Source: Candidatus Bathyarchaeota archaeon (GTDB taxonomy: Archaea > Thermoproteota > Bathyarchaeia > Bathyarchaeales > Bathycorpusculaceae). Taken from it: a stretch of 64,000 nt of DNA. Of this stretch, positions 47,826 through 56,135 are shown in pieces. Each line of letters starts with the position of its first letter. The first letter of the stretch is position 1. Made by a program: the position numbers and the translations under genes. The notes beneath the pieces were generated by a model, which worked only from the letters and a program-made list of their open reading frames with translations, made no database searches and was not told where the DNA came from. The stretch spans positions 434,001 to 498,000 of the forward strand of contig JAOZHT010000002.1 of NCBI GenBank assembly GCA_026014735.1, written 5' to 3'.

Positions 47826-49655
47826 TTACTTGACGGTAACCGATTTTGCTAGGTTGCGGGGCATATCTGGGTTGAAGCCCTTCTCCAGCGCCGTATAGTA
47901 CGCGAGTAGCTGCAGGGGCACCGCATAGGGGATGGGTGAGAGCACCGCGGGGATGCCTTTGGGGACCTCGATGAAGTCGTCGGATAAATCCTGGATTTCC
48001 CGGTCGCCTTCCTCGGTTATGGCGATGATGTGGGCGCCTCTTGCTTTCATCTCCATGATGTTGCCGATGACGGTTCTATGCGTATCATCTCGAGGACAGA
48101 CGAACACGACGGGGAAGCCGTCTTCTATGAGGCTGATGGGGCCATGCTTGCTTTCGCCCGCGGGGAACGCGATGCTGGGGATGTAGGCGATTTCCATGAG
48201 TTTTAGTCTGCCCTCAAAGGCGGTGGCGGTGCTGATGCCTCTGCCCAAGAAAAAGAAGACTTTGCTGTTCACGTATTTCTTGGCGATCTGCTTGATTTTT
48301 TCTTCCTGCGTACTCACGATGACATCGGTCATGTCAGGTAGTTTTTGCAGGCTCTCTTCGAGGCTATCGATTTCATCCTGGGAAACTTTGCCTCTTTTCT
48401 TAGCCAACTTCAACGCCAACTGAGCCAGAACTGAAAGCTGAGAGGTGAAGGTTTTTGTTGCCGCAACCCCAATTTCGGGTCCCGCCTGCGTGCCGATGTA
48501 GACTCGGCTGATGCGGGTCAGCGTGGATCCGATAACGTTGGTTAAGCTCAGCACGGTTGCCGCACGCTGCTGCGCGCAGGATACCGCGGCTATGGTGTCG
48601 GCGGTTTCGCCTGATTGGCTTACGGCGAGGATGGTGCTGTCTATGTTGACGGATTTGCCATGCTGCTCCAAAAACTCCGAGGCATACACGGGGTAGGTGG
48701 GTAGAAACGCCAGCTTGCTGAACATGTAGGAGGCTGCGAGGCAGGCGTGGTAGCTGGTTCCGCAGGCAACCAGGAACACTTCGTTGGCGCGGTCCAGAAA
48801 AGTCGAGAGCAAATCCAGATAATGATCCTGAATACGCAGGGTGTTGCGCAGCGTTTCGGGTTGCTCATGGATTTCCTTAATCATGAAATGCGGATACCCC
48901 TGCTTAACCGCCATCTCCGCAGTCCACTCGACAGTGATGGGGTCACGGGTGACGACGGCGCCGTCGCAGATCCGTTTGATTTCGTAGCCTTCGCCAGTTA
49001 AGGTGACGAGTTCGCCGTTGTTAATCAAGACGGCTTTGTTGGTGACCTCCAAAAACGCCGGGATATCGGAGGCGCAGAAAACGCCTTTGTGGTTAATGCC
49101 CAGCACCAGGGGGCTTTCGTTTCGGGCACAGATAATTTTGCCAGGTTCCCGAGTCGATAGGATGGCAAACGCGTAGGAGCCATCGATGCGTTTGAGGCTC
49201 TCAAGCACGGCTTGCTCGAAGGACAGTTTGGGGTTTTGCTTTAGGGTTTCCTCGATGAGGTGCGCCATAACTTCCGTGTCGGTTTTGGAGACAAATGTGT
49301 GGCCGAGGTTTTGGAGTTCCGCTTTCAGCTCGATGAAGTTCTCGATGATGCCGTTGTGGACGACGACGATTTCGCCGGTGCAGTCAAGGTGGGGGTGGCT
49401 GTTGACTTTGAGGGGTGCGCCATGGGTTGCCCAGCGGGTGTGTCCGATGCCTATGCCGCCGGGTAAGTCGTCGAGGTCGAGGATTTTGTGGACTTCATCG
49501 ATTTTGCCCTGGTCTTTTTTTATGAAGATTTTGCCGCCGCTTTGGGTGGCGATGCCGACGGAGTCGTAGCCGCGGTATTCGAGCCGTTTAAGAGAAGAAT
49601 GAATAAGGGGGGCTGCGTTGCCTTCTTTTAGAACACATCCAAATATTCCGCACAT
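47826..49655 (-). CDS. glmS: Glutamine-fructose-6-phosphate aminotransferase GlmS
   Basis: 609 aa. N-terminal glutaminase with nucleophile Cys2 (MCGIFGCVLKEG), RLEYRGYDSVGIA, GIGHTRWATHG and the HNGIIENF loop. The C-terminal half has two SIS domains (VACGTSYHACLAASYMF; SQSGETADTIAA; GAAT-like GVAATKTFTSQL) ending KSVTVK. First step of UDP-GlcNAc synthesis, upstream of GlmM at 14610. TATA-like CTTAAAAATCC near 49725 on the minus strand gives a leader of about 45 nt. Confidence 0.96.
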   Translation of the reverse strand: MCGIFGCVLKEGNAAPLIHSSLKRLEYRGYDSVGIATQSGGKIFIKKDQGKIDEVHKILDLDDLPGGIGIGHTRWATHGAPLKVNSHPHLDCTGEIVVVHNGIIENFIELKAELQNLGHTFVSKTDTEVMAHLIEETLKQNPKLSFEQAVLESLKRIDGSYAFAILSTREPGKIICARNESPLVLGINHKGVFCASDIPAFLEVTNKAVLINNGELVTLTGEGYEIKRICDGAVVTRDPITVEWTAEMAVKQGYPHFMIKEIHEQPETLRNTLRIQDHYLDLLSTFLDRANEVFLVACGTSYHACLAASYMFSKLAFLPTYPVYASEFLEQHGKSVNIDSTILAVSQSGETADTIAAVSCAQQRAATVLSLTNVIGSTLTRISRVYIGTQAGPEIGVAATKTFTSQLSVLAQLALKLAKKRGKVSQDEIDSLEESLQKLPDMTDVIVSTQEEKIKQIAKKYVNSKVFFFLGRGISTATAFEGRLKLMEIAYIPSIAFPAGESKHGPISLIEDGFPVVFVCPRDDTHRTVIGNIMEMKARGAHIIAITEEGDREIQDLSDDFIEVPKGIPAVLSPIPYAVPLQLLAYYTALEKGFNPDMPRNLAKSVTVK

Positions 49656-49878
49656 TTATTTCAAAACCTTGATTTAGTTGCTGTTGATTATGGCAGAAGC
49701 GGTGGATTGCTAATAAGGATTTTTAAGAGTTCAGTTTGGCTACTGAAAACTTTTTTTTAGCGGTTAGCCGCTTTTTTCCCTGAGTCTTTTGGGTTGGCAC
49801 CACAAGTTTCGCCGAAATAACCCCGACCACTATAAAGAAATTTTTAATAGCACCAGCGCAGTAAACCACTGGATAACC

Positions 49879-50841
49879 ATGGACAAAAAAATGCTCCTCC
49901 AAGACGACGGCACAACACAGCAAATCAAAGAAATCAGCATCATCCAAGACTCCCAAAAACTCAAAAACATACTCGGCGAACTCAGCTGGAAAATCCTCAG
50001 CCTCCTCAACCAAAAAGAAATGTACCCCCTCGAAATCGCCAAGCGCCTAGGCATGCATGAACAGAAAATCTACTACCACATCCGCAAACTCGCCAAAGCC
50101 GGCGTCATCGTGGTAACGCGGGAAGATAAAAAGAAAGGCGCCACCGCCAAATACTACAAACCCGTCTCCCCAGCGTTCGGCATAGAGTTCCCCGAGGGCT
50201 ACAAACCCATACAGAACCTCTGCATGGAAAGCATAGCTCCGCAGCTACAGGGCTTCTTTAAAGAATTCATCAGCAACGGCGTCTTCGACGGCAAAATCGT
50301 GGTAGGCAGCCCCATGCCGCATGGCCCCTTCAAAACCAGCGCCCGAGACGGCCACTACGCCGCGCACCTCGCCTTGTTTTTGGGGCAATTCGCCAAGATG
50401 CCCAGTGAATTCGCGGTGAAGCTCGACGTGGATGTGAAGGCGGAGAAGGAAGAAAAAAACAACCTTATCTTAGTCGGCGGCCCAGGCACCAACTTTCTAA
50501 CTCAGGAAATAAACGAATACTTACCCATCAAATTCAACATGCAGTCTTCGCCCCAGGGCTTCCTTTTGGGGGGGTTATCGTCGAAAAAGACCGGGCAGGT
50601 TTACTTATCCGACATGTCGGGGTTGGTGGCGAAAATCGTTAACCCCTGGGACAGCAGCAAATGCATCGTGGTCTTAGCAGGCAACAAGGCGGTGGGAACC
50701 AAAGCCTGCGTAATTGCGCTGACGAATTTCTACGCGAAAACCCTTGAGAAGTACCATGGCGAAGACACGTTTGCGGCGGCTATCACCGGATTCGATTTAG
50801 ACGGCGACGGCAAAGTAGACTCCATCGAGGTCCGAGAGTAA
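49879..50841 (+). CDS. Winged-helix protein with C-terminal ligand-type domain and EF-hand-like loop
   Basis: 320 aa from ATG 49879 (MDKKMLLQDDG). Residues 25-90 are an ArsR-like winged helix (LGELSWKILSLLNQKEMYPLEIAKRLGMHEQKIYYHIRKLAKAGVI). The large second domain contains KIVVGSPMPHGPFKTSARDGHYAAHLA and NLILVGGPGTNFLT, patterns reminiscent of archaeal S-layer-type domains. The protein ends DLDGDGKVDSIEVRE, a canonical 12-residue calcium loop. The stop overlaps the start of the DUF371 gene (TAATG). Two TATA candidates lie at 49833-49851. Role unknown. Confidence 0.72.
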   Translation: MDKKMLLQDDGTTQQIKEISIIQDSQKLKNILGELSWKILSLLNQKEMYPLEIAKRLGMHEQKIYYHIRKLAKAGVIVVTREDKKKGATAKYYKPVSPAFGIEFPEGYKPIQNLCMESIAPQLQGFFKEFISNGVFDGKIVVGSPMPHGPFKTSARDGHYAAHLALFLGQFAKMPSEFAVKLDVDVKAEKEEKNNLILVGGPGTNFLTQEINEYLPIKFNMQSSPQGFLLGGLSSKKTGQVYLSDMSGLVAKIVNPWDSSKCIVVLAGNKAVGTKACVIALTNFYAKTLEKYHGEDTFAAAITGFDLDGDGKVDSIEVRE

Positions 50842-51272
50842 TGACAAAAACACTGGTTGAAGTCATCCATGCCTACGGGCACCCAAACATCCAATCCTGT
50901 CACCCGACAACGATTATGTTTACCAAAGAGCGTCAGGTAACCAAAAGGGGCGACTGCGTGGTAGCGGTGGCAGCTGACAAATCTGTGGCGGATTTAAGCG
51001 AGAAATTCAAGGCTGCGCTGCGGCGGCCAAACGCGAAATTAAGCATCCAGCTCGAGGTAGATGGGTTAGTGGGTCAAATAAGCGCTTATGGCTCCCCCGA
51101 TTTGGCGCTGAGTCACCCTAACGATTTGGTGATACGGAAAAGCGACTTTGTTTCTGACCGAACTCTGGCTGTGAAAGCCGACAAATCATCCGGCGACCTC
51201 TCGCGGGCAGTGGTGGAGAAACTCAGAAACCCAAAGCAGCAAGTCACTTTAACCTTAACTTTGCAGGTGTAG
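50841..51272 (+). CDS. DUF371 family protein
   Basis: 143 aa conserved archaeal protein of unknown function. Two similar halves: VIHAYGHPNIQSCHPTTIMFTKERQVTKRGDCVVAVAADKS and ISAYGSPDLALSHPNDLVIRKSDFVSDRTLAVKADKS, showing an internal duplication with conserved GHPN/GSPD and HP turns. ATG overlaps the upstream HTH gene stop, so the two are co-translated. Confidence 0.85.
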   Translation: MTKTLVEVIHAYGHPNIQSCHPTTIMFTKERQVTKRGDCVVAVAADKSVADLSEKFKAALRRPNAKLSIQLEVDGLVGQISAYGSPDLALSHPNDLVIRKSDFVSDRTLAVKADKSSGDLSRAVVEKLRNPKQQVTLTLTLQV

Positions 51273-51298
51273 CGCTGGCTTGCTTATTCGGTGGGGCG

Positions 51299-51502
51299 TT
51301 AGGCTTCTGTTAGCACCAGATAGTAGGTTATTGCGGCGGCGGCAGCGGTGAAGAACAGCAAACCGCCAATTGTCAAAACGCTGTTGCTGAACATTTGGCC
51401 TAACCCGATTAAAGTTACAAACAAAGCGATAAAACAGAAAATCGCCAGTTTCAACTGCACTAGTTTCCGCATGTTTTGTTCTTGCTGTATTATGTACTGC
51501 AT
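51299..51502 (-). CDS. Small two-TM membrane protein
   Basis: 67 aa; ATG at 51472 (MRKLVQLKLAIFCF) is an alternative start. Two TM helices (LAIFCFIALFVTLIGLGQMF and IGGLLFFTAAAAAITYYLVL). No family recognised. Stands between the DUF371 and Trm5b genes. Confidence 0.55.
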   Translation of the reverse strand: MQYIIQQEQNMRKLVQLKLAIFCFIALFVTLIGLGQMFSNSVLTIGGLLFFTAAAAAITYYLVLTEA

Positions 51503-51610
51503 CCCGCTTCACCCGATAGGGGTATAGGCTGTGGAGATTATAGCCCTACCATTTAGAAGAGGCACCTCTAAGAGTTAGAGCCCAAGCGCTAAGCGATAGA
51601 ACACCGATGC

Positions 51611-52681
51611 TCAGCGGATTTTCGCGTCTAAGGCAACCTGCGACTCAAACGGCGCTGTCTCGCGGATGCTGCGCACAAGCAAAAACTCCTCCACACAGCG
51701 CCCATTCTGAGCCACCGCATCGGAGAAGCGCAGCTTAAAGTTCTCAACGGAGTCGGGTTGACGCACAAACCCATAGAAATGCACCACGCCCCCATCAGGC
51801 TTAACGGCGCTGCAGGCGGCATCCACAAAGTCAAGGGCGGTTTCAGGCAGATTCATGATGACGCGGTCGGCTCTGCCGCGGAGTTTGCCCCCGGCGGCTA
51901 TCCGGGCGTCGGCAAGCATGGGGAAAACGTTGCTGACCACTCGGTTAACGCGGACGTTGAGCTCAAGCAGCTCCACCGCGTCGGGGTTAAGGTCCACCGC
52001 GTAGACCTTTGCGAAGGGGCATTTCTTGCCAATCAAAACCGAGAAGGGGCCAACTCCAGCAAACAAATCCGCCACCACCTCGCCGGCAGCAACTAAACCA
52101 GCCACCCGCATGTGCTCATGGCTGAGTCTAGGCGAAAAATAAGCCCGTGCCAAATCCACGTGAAAGCTGCAGCCGAATTCGCGGTGCACCGTCTGCGTCT
52201 TATGTTCACCTGCAATGTAGGTGTAGTCGCGGACGCGGTAGACGCCGCTGATGTCGCCTGCTTTGGCAAGCACGGTTTTGGCGCTTTTCTGGATTTGCAG
52301 GACTGCTTCGCCGACGAGTTCCTGGTATGGTTTAAGTTTCGCTGGTAGGTCGATTACCACGATGTCGCCTATAACGTCATATGCTTGGGGGACGCTGGCA
52401 AGCAACGCAGTGGGAAGTTTATCTTGGAGAGCTTGGTTTAATGATTCGGGGGGCTGCTGTTTCTCGCTGAATGCAGCGGTGAAGAGGCTGAAGTCAGAGA
52501 TTTGGCTTTTAAGGGTTGCAAGCTCTATGCCCCCGGGTTCCCTGAGCAGAGGAATGCAGAGGCTGCCCTCTTCACGTTGGATAACCAGTGTTTTGTCAGC
52601 TAAACCCAGTTTTGCGGCTAACGTGAGGGTTTTTTCGCCCTGATTTTTGGGAACTTTGATGCACAGGGAGGGTCGGGGCAT
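51611..52681 (-). CDS. trm5b: tRNA (guanine37-N1)-methyltransferase Trm5b
   Basis: 356 aa, full three-domain Trm5. D1 starts PRPSLCIKVPKNQGEKTL, D2 has YDVIGDIVVIDLP, the linker YFSPRLSHEHMRVA, and the SAM domain VVADLFAGVGPFS, DLNPDAVELL and DRVIMNLPETALDF with the catalytic Asn of NLP. Methylates N1 of G37, which prevents frameshifting and feeds Taw1. Compare the short paralog at 11135. Six bases downstream of rtcA, same strand. Confidence 0.93.
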   Translation of the reverse strand: MPRPSLCIKVPKNQGEKTLTLAAKLGLADKTLVIQREEGSLCIPLLREPGGIELATLKSQISDFSLFTAAFSEKQQPPESLNQALQDKLPTALLASVPQAYDVIGDIVVIDLPAKLKPYQELVGEAVLQIQKSAKTVLAKAGDISGVYRVRDYTYIAGEHKTQTVHREFGCSFHVDLARAYFSPRLSHEHMRVAGLVAAGEVVADLFAGVGPFSVLIGKKCPFAKVYAVDLNPDAVELLELNVRVNRVVSNVFPMLADARIAAGGKLRGRADRVIMNLPETALDFVDAACSAVKPDGGVVHFYGFVRQPDSVENFKLRFSDAVAQNGRCVEEFLLVRSIRETAPFESQVALDAKIR

Positions 52682-52686
52682 AGCTT

Positions 52687-53721
52687 TCAGCTTTTTTCTA
52701 TGCGGTAGAGACTGTTAACTTTTTGGATGCTGAATTGGGCGTTTAGCATCTTTTCCACTAGCCAGATGTTGGCTTCTATGTGCTCGCTTATGGCTCGGCT
52801 ATAGATTACCGATGTGCCCTCGGCGAGCGCCATGTAGGGAATCAGCATATCCGCAAGGAATATGTCGGCGGTTGTTTGGGCTTGAAGCTCGCACAGGAGG
52901 TTTTTGGCGGCTTCCACTCCGACGTCCTCAGCCAATTTGCGCAGTTGCCCAATGGAGTCGGCGCCGACCCGAACTCCACTGTCGGTTTCCGCCCACAGCA
53001 CGATGGAGCTGCCCTTCTGTAGGGGGTTAGATTGGTCGTTGACGACTTGGATGTCGGATTTGTAGCCTCCCTGAGTTAGCAGATTTGCGGCGGCTTTTGC
53101 TTGGCGCTGAGCAACCTGCCGGTCACCCAGACAAGTATCGACAGAAACGCCATGGATGCCTTTGAGAACGCCGAATTTATCCAGCAGAATCGGTTTGAGA
53201 TGTCGGTTTGGCTGCACAGTCAGAGTTGCTTCGCCCATGCCCTTGGGGTAGTAACCGTAGCTTTGAACACGGATTTCCGCTTCCGCACCCATCTGGCGCA
53301 GCGTGGGCAACAGGACATGTCGGAGGTAGTTGATGGTTGGCGCATGCGTGGTGTCGGTTCCGCCCTTTTGGACATGTATCTGCACGGGTGCTTGGGCATA
53401 GAGGCATATGGGCAGCGCCGCCATAAACAGCATAGGGATGCTTCCGGCGGTTTCGATGAGGGCTTCCACTTTTCCGCCGCAGACCTCGCCTGGGGTAAAG
53501 GTGAGTTCCCGTGAACCCAACGTTGCGCCCTGCAGTTTGGCGTTGCAGAGTTTAGCGGCGGTGAGCACAGCCTCGAGGTGCTGGCGTTTGAGGCCGGGCT
53601 GGGGGCGGCTGGCTCGGATGTTGGTGATGTGGAGCGGCTCTGCTTTGATGGCTGAGAGGGCTACGGCTAATCGCAGAAGGGTTCCGCTGCCGCTTTTCTG
53701 GCTACCATCGACTTCAAACAT
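52687..53721 (-). CDS. rtcA: RNA 3'-terminal phosphate cyclase RtcA
   Basis: 344 aa. FEVDGSQKSGSGTLLRLAVALSAI, then IRASRPQPGLKRQHLEAVLTAAKL, HVQKGGTDTTHAPTINYLRHVLLP and LWAETDSGVRVGADSIG, all diagnostic of the RtcA family that converts 3'-phosphates to 2',3'-cyclic phosphates through an AMP-histidine intermediate. In an operon with trm5b. The minus-strand CTTATTTTTTAG at 53745-53756 is a suitable TATA box. Confidence 0.93.
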   Translation of the reverse strand: MFEVDGSQKSGSGTLLRLAVALSAIKAEPLHITNIRASRPQPGLKRQHLEAVLTAAKLCNAKLQGATLGSRELTFTPGEVCGGKVEALIETAGSIPMLFMAALPICLYAQAPVQIHVQKGGTDTTHAPTINYLRHVLLPTLRQMGAEAEIRVQSYGYYPKGMGEATLTVQPNRHLKPILLDKFGVLKGIHGVSVDTCLGDRQVAQRQAKAAANLLTQGGYKSDIQVVNDQSNPLQKGSSIVLWAETDSGVRVGADSIGQLRKLAEDVGVEAAKNLLCELQAQTTADIFLADMLIPYMALAEGTSVIYSRAISEHIEANIWLVEKMLNAQFSIQKVNSLYRIEKS

Positions 53722-53818
53722 ACTTGAAATTATAGCGGGGCCAAACTAAAAAATAAGTCCCCAACCATTTCTCAGGAACAACAGACCCCCCAACGGCGCC
53801 GTCGCCACATTTGCCTGC

Positions 53819-53859
53819 CTATAAATAAGGGGAGGGAGGTCTCTGTGGGAGGGCAACAG
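53819..53859 (+). promoter_or_regulatory. Dispersed TATA/G-rich element, copy 4 (diverged)
   Basis: CTATAAATAAGGGGAGGG followed by GCAACAG at 53853-53859, spacing 34 nt rather than 31. It points right, away from rtcA, into a 330-nt gap whose only candidate product is the 45-aa ORF at 53870. Otherwise 53722-54052 contains just the rtcA promoter. Confidence 0.5.
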
Positions 53860-53869
53860 GAGCGCGGCT

Positions 53870-54007
53870 ATGCTGCTTAAACTCAACGTGCGCTATTTTA
53901 GGTGTTTTTCGGGGAAGTCTTTGCATTTATATATGCGGAGTTGCCGCTGGGGTTCGAGGCGGCAGCGTTTCCGCGAGTTTTTCCTCTTCAATATCTGGGG
54001 AAGCTGA
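53870..54007 (+). CDS. Possible 45-aa basic mini-protein
   Basis: ATG eleven bases after the GCAACAG of the promoter element, with AGGAG as ribosome-binding site eight bases before it. The product is Arg-rich (MLLKLNVRYFRCFSGK..., then MRSCRWGSRRQRFREFFLF). Supported only by promoter and ribosome-binding site; no homology known. Confidence 0.3.
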   Translation: MLLKLNVRYFRCFSGKSLHLYMRSCRWGSRRQRFREFFLFNIWGS

Positions 54008-54052
54008 AAGAAGGGGCATTTACTGCAAAGCGTACTCATTTGTTTTTTTCTC

Positions 54053-56131
54053 CTACCTTGTCATCATCCGCCGGAACACTGGCAGCGCGATGGCTATCAT
54101 GACGATGCCGAACACTGCTAGTATAATCAACTCGTTGCTTATTTGGGGTACGCCGGCGCCCAGCACCATCACCTTACGCAGCGCATCTGAAGCGTAGGTT
54201 AACGGCAGGAACTGGCTGATGGACTGCATGTACCAGGGCATCTGCTGAATCGGGAAGAAGACCCCGCTGAGGAACATCATCGGAAACATCAAAGTCATCA
54301 TCAGCATCTGCGCGGTCTCCTGGTCCTTGGTAAATGAGGTAATCACTATGCCCAAGCCCACGAAGCTAAACACGCCCAGCAGCAAAAGCGCAAACACCAG
54401 CAGAATATTACCCTGTATGGTTACGCCGAAGATGCCGATAGCTAACGCTAAAATAATGACGCCCTGGATTAAGCCGCGGCCAGTCTGCGCCAACGTTTTA
54501 CCCAGCAATATCGAGAGGCGATTAACTGGGGCAACCATCATGCCGTCCATGGTGCCGATTTCCTTCTCCTGGCTAATCGCCACCGGCAACCCTGTCATAA
54601 CGCTCATCATCACTGTCATAGCCATGATGCCAGGCGCAATGAAGTTGAAGTAGTTGCTTGATTCCTGAGTTGGAACAACGTATGGCTGCACCATTGCTAA
54701 AGCGGTTGCGTCGCTGATGATGGGGTGGGTTAGCAGCATGGTTTGCTGAGCCATCAGCGTACTCATCTGGTTAACTATCGTGGACAAGGTGGCGGTGACG
54801 GTGGCTGACTGGATGGGGTTTTTGGTGTCAGCTAAGATTTTGACGGTTCCCTGCTGCCCAGTGGAGACGACTTCGCTGAAGTTGCTGGGCAATATTATGG
54901 CGCCATCAAGCGTTCCCGCGTTAATCATGTCTTTAGCTGCGCTTTCACTTGTCAGAGCGGTGATTTTCATGATTTTTGTCTGGTTGTTTATGCCCTCAAG
55001 CATCGCTGTGAAGGCATCGCTCATCGCCACGGAGCCGTTGTAGCCACTATCCAGGTTAACTAAGCCCACTTTAAGTGTGCTTGTGGAGCCCAGCTGCAGG
55101 TTCACTGTTGGAGCTGAAACCGTGAAGGGCTGCACCACCGCTAAGGCTTGGCTGCTTGAGATAGAGGGAGCAACTGTAAGCACTGATTGCTGAGCCGACA
55201 ATGTACCAATCTGATTAACTATCCCCGTTAACATGCCGCTTACCGTCGCGGATGTAATGGGGTTAGATGTGTTGGTTAAGATGCTGATGGCGCCCTGCTT
55301 CCCCGTCAGGAGGCACTCGCTAAAGTTGCTGGGCAACACTATGGCACCATATATTGTGCCGTTGGCTATAGCCGCCTGAGCAGAGGTAACATTGGTGGTT
55401 AAAGTGAGTTTAAGCAAGCCAGTTTGGCTGTTTATAGCCTGCAGCGTCGCAGTGAAAGCGGTGCTGGGGGCAGTTGAGCCGCTGTAGCCTGAATCTAAGT
55501 TAACAAGTGCAACGGGCAAGTTGCTGCTTAGGCTAGTTTGGGTTGCGCTTTGAGTGGGAATCGATGCCGTGAAGGGCTGCACCATCGCTAAAGCCTGCGT
55601 GTCGTTGAGTGTTGGGTGCGTGTAAATGGTGGTTTGCTGAGCCATCATGGTGCCCATCTCACCGATTATTGACGTCAAAATTCCCCTGACAGTGGCGGAC
55701 ATCTGCGGGTTAGACTGATCAGTTATGATTTGCACGACGCCCTGCTCCCCATTAAGGAGGCATTCACTGAAATTACCCGATAACACTATGGCACCGTCTA
55801 GTTCGCCCCGCTGAATCGACTCCGTCACCTCGCTTTGGCTAGTCGCGTTAGAGAGTTTCATCAGGTGGGTTTGGTTGTTTATGGCGGTCAATACCGTGTA
55901 GAAGGTTTGGCTTGGAACCGTTGAGCCATTATAGCCAACGTCCTGGTTGACGAATGCGATGGGCATGTCGGTTGGCGCCGCACTATCCGAGGGATAAATG
56001 AAGCCGACCATAACCATCATGAACAGCGGCATAACAATCAACAACACAAGACCTAACCGGTTGCGGAAAAGCTCCATCAGGTCTTTCCAGGCGATACGAA
56101 GAGTATGCTTAAGGATGGTTTTTGCCGTCAT
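54053..56131 (-). CDS. ABC-2 type transporter permease with triplicated extracellular domain
   Basis: 692 aa. One N-terminal TM helix (LVLLIVMPLFMMVMVGF), then a giant exported region, then five TM helices from about residue 495 (FIAPGIMAMTVMMSVMTGLPVAI onward, with QEKEIGTMDGMMVAPV). The exported region is three tandem copies of about 148 residues: 56-190, 205-341 and 353-487. Each begins with a VALVNLDSGYNGS-like strand, contains GAIVLPSNFSECLLTGKQG and ends ALAMVQPFT. Relatives have one copy. ATPase encoded just upstream, PadR regulator divergent: a drug- or lipid-exporter arrangement. Confidence 0.88.
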   Translation of the reverse strand: MTAKTILKHTLRIAWKDLMELFRNRLGLVLLIVMPLFMMVMVGFIYPSDSAAPTDMPIAFVNQDVGYNGSTVPSQTFYTVLTAINNQTHLMKLSNATSQSEVTESIQRGELDGAIVLSGNFSECLLNGEQGVVQIITDQSNPQMSATVRGILTSIIGEMGTMMAQQTTIYTHPTLNDTQALAMVQPFTASIPTQSATQTSLSSNLPVALVNLDSGYSGSTAPSTAFTATLQAINSQTGLLKLTLTTNVTSAQAAIANGTIYGAIVLPSNFSECLLTGKQGAISILTNTSNPITSATVSGMLTGIVNQIGTLSAQQSVLTVAPSISSSQALAVVQPFTVSAPTVNLQLGSTSTLKVGLVNLDSGYNGSVAMSDAFTAMLEGINNQTKIMKITALTSESAAKDMINAGTLDGAIILPSNFSEVVSTGQQGTVKILADTKNPIQSATVTATLSTIVNQMSTLMAQQTMLLTHPIISDATALAMVQPYVVPTQESSNYFNFIAPGIMAMTVMMSVMTGLPVAISQEKEIGTMDGMMVAPVNRLSILLGKTLAQTGRGLIQGVIILALAIGIFGVTIQGNILLVFALLLLGVFSFVGLGIVITSFTKDQETAQMLMMTLMFPMMFLSGVFFPIQQMPWYMQSISQFLPLTYASDALRKVMVLGAGVPQISNELIILAVFGIVMIAIALPVFRRMMTR

Positions 56132-56135
56132 GATC

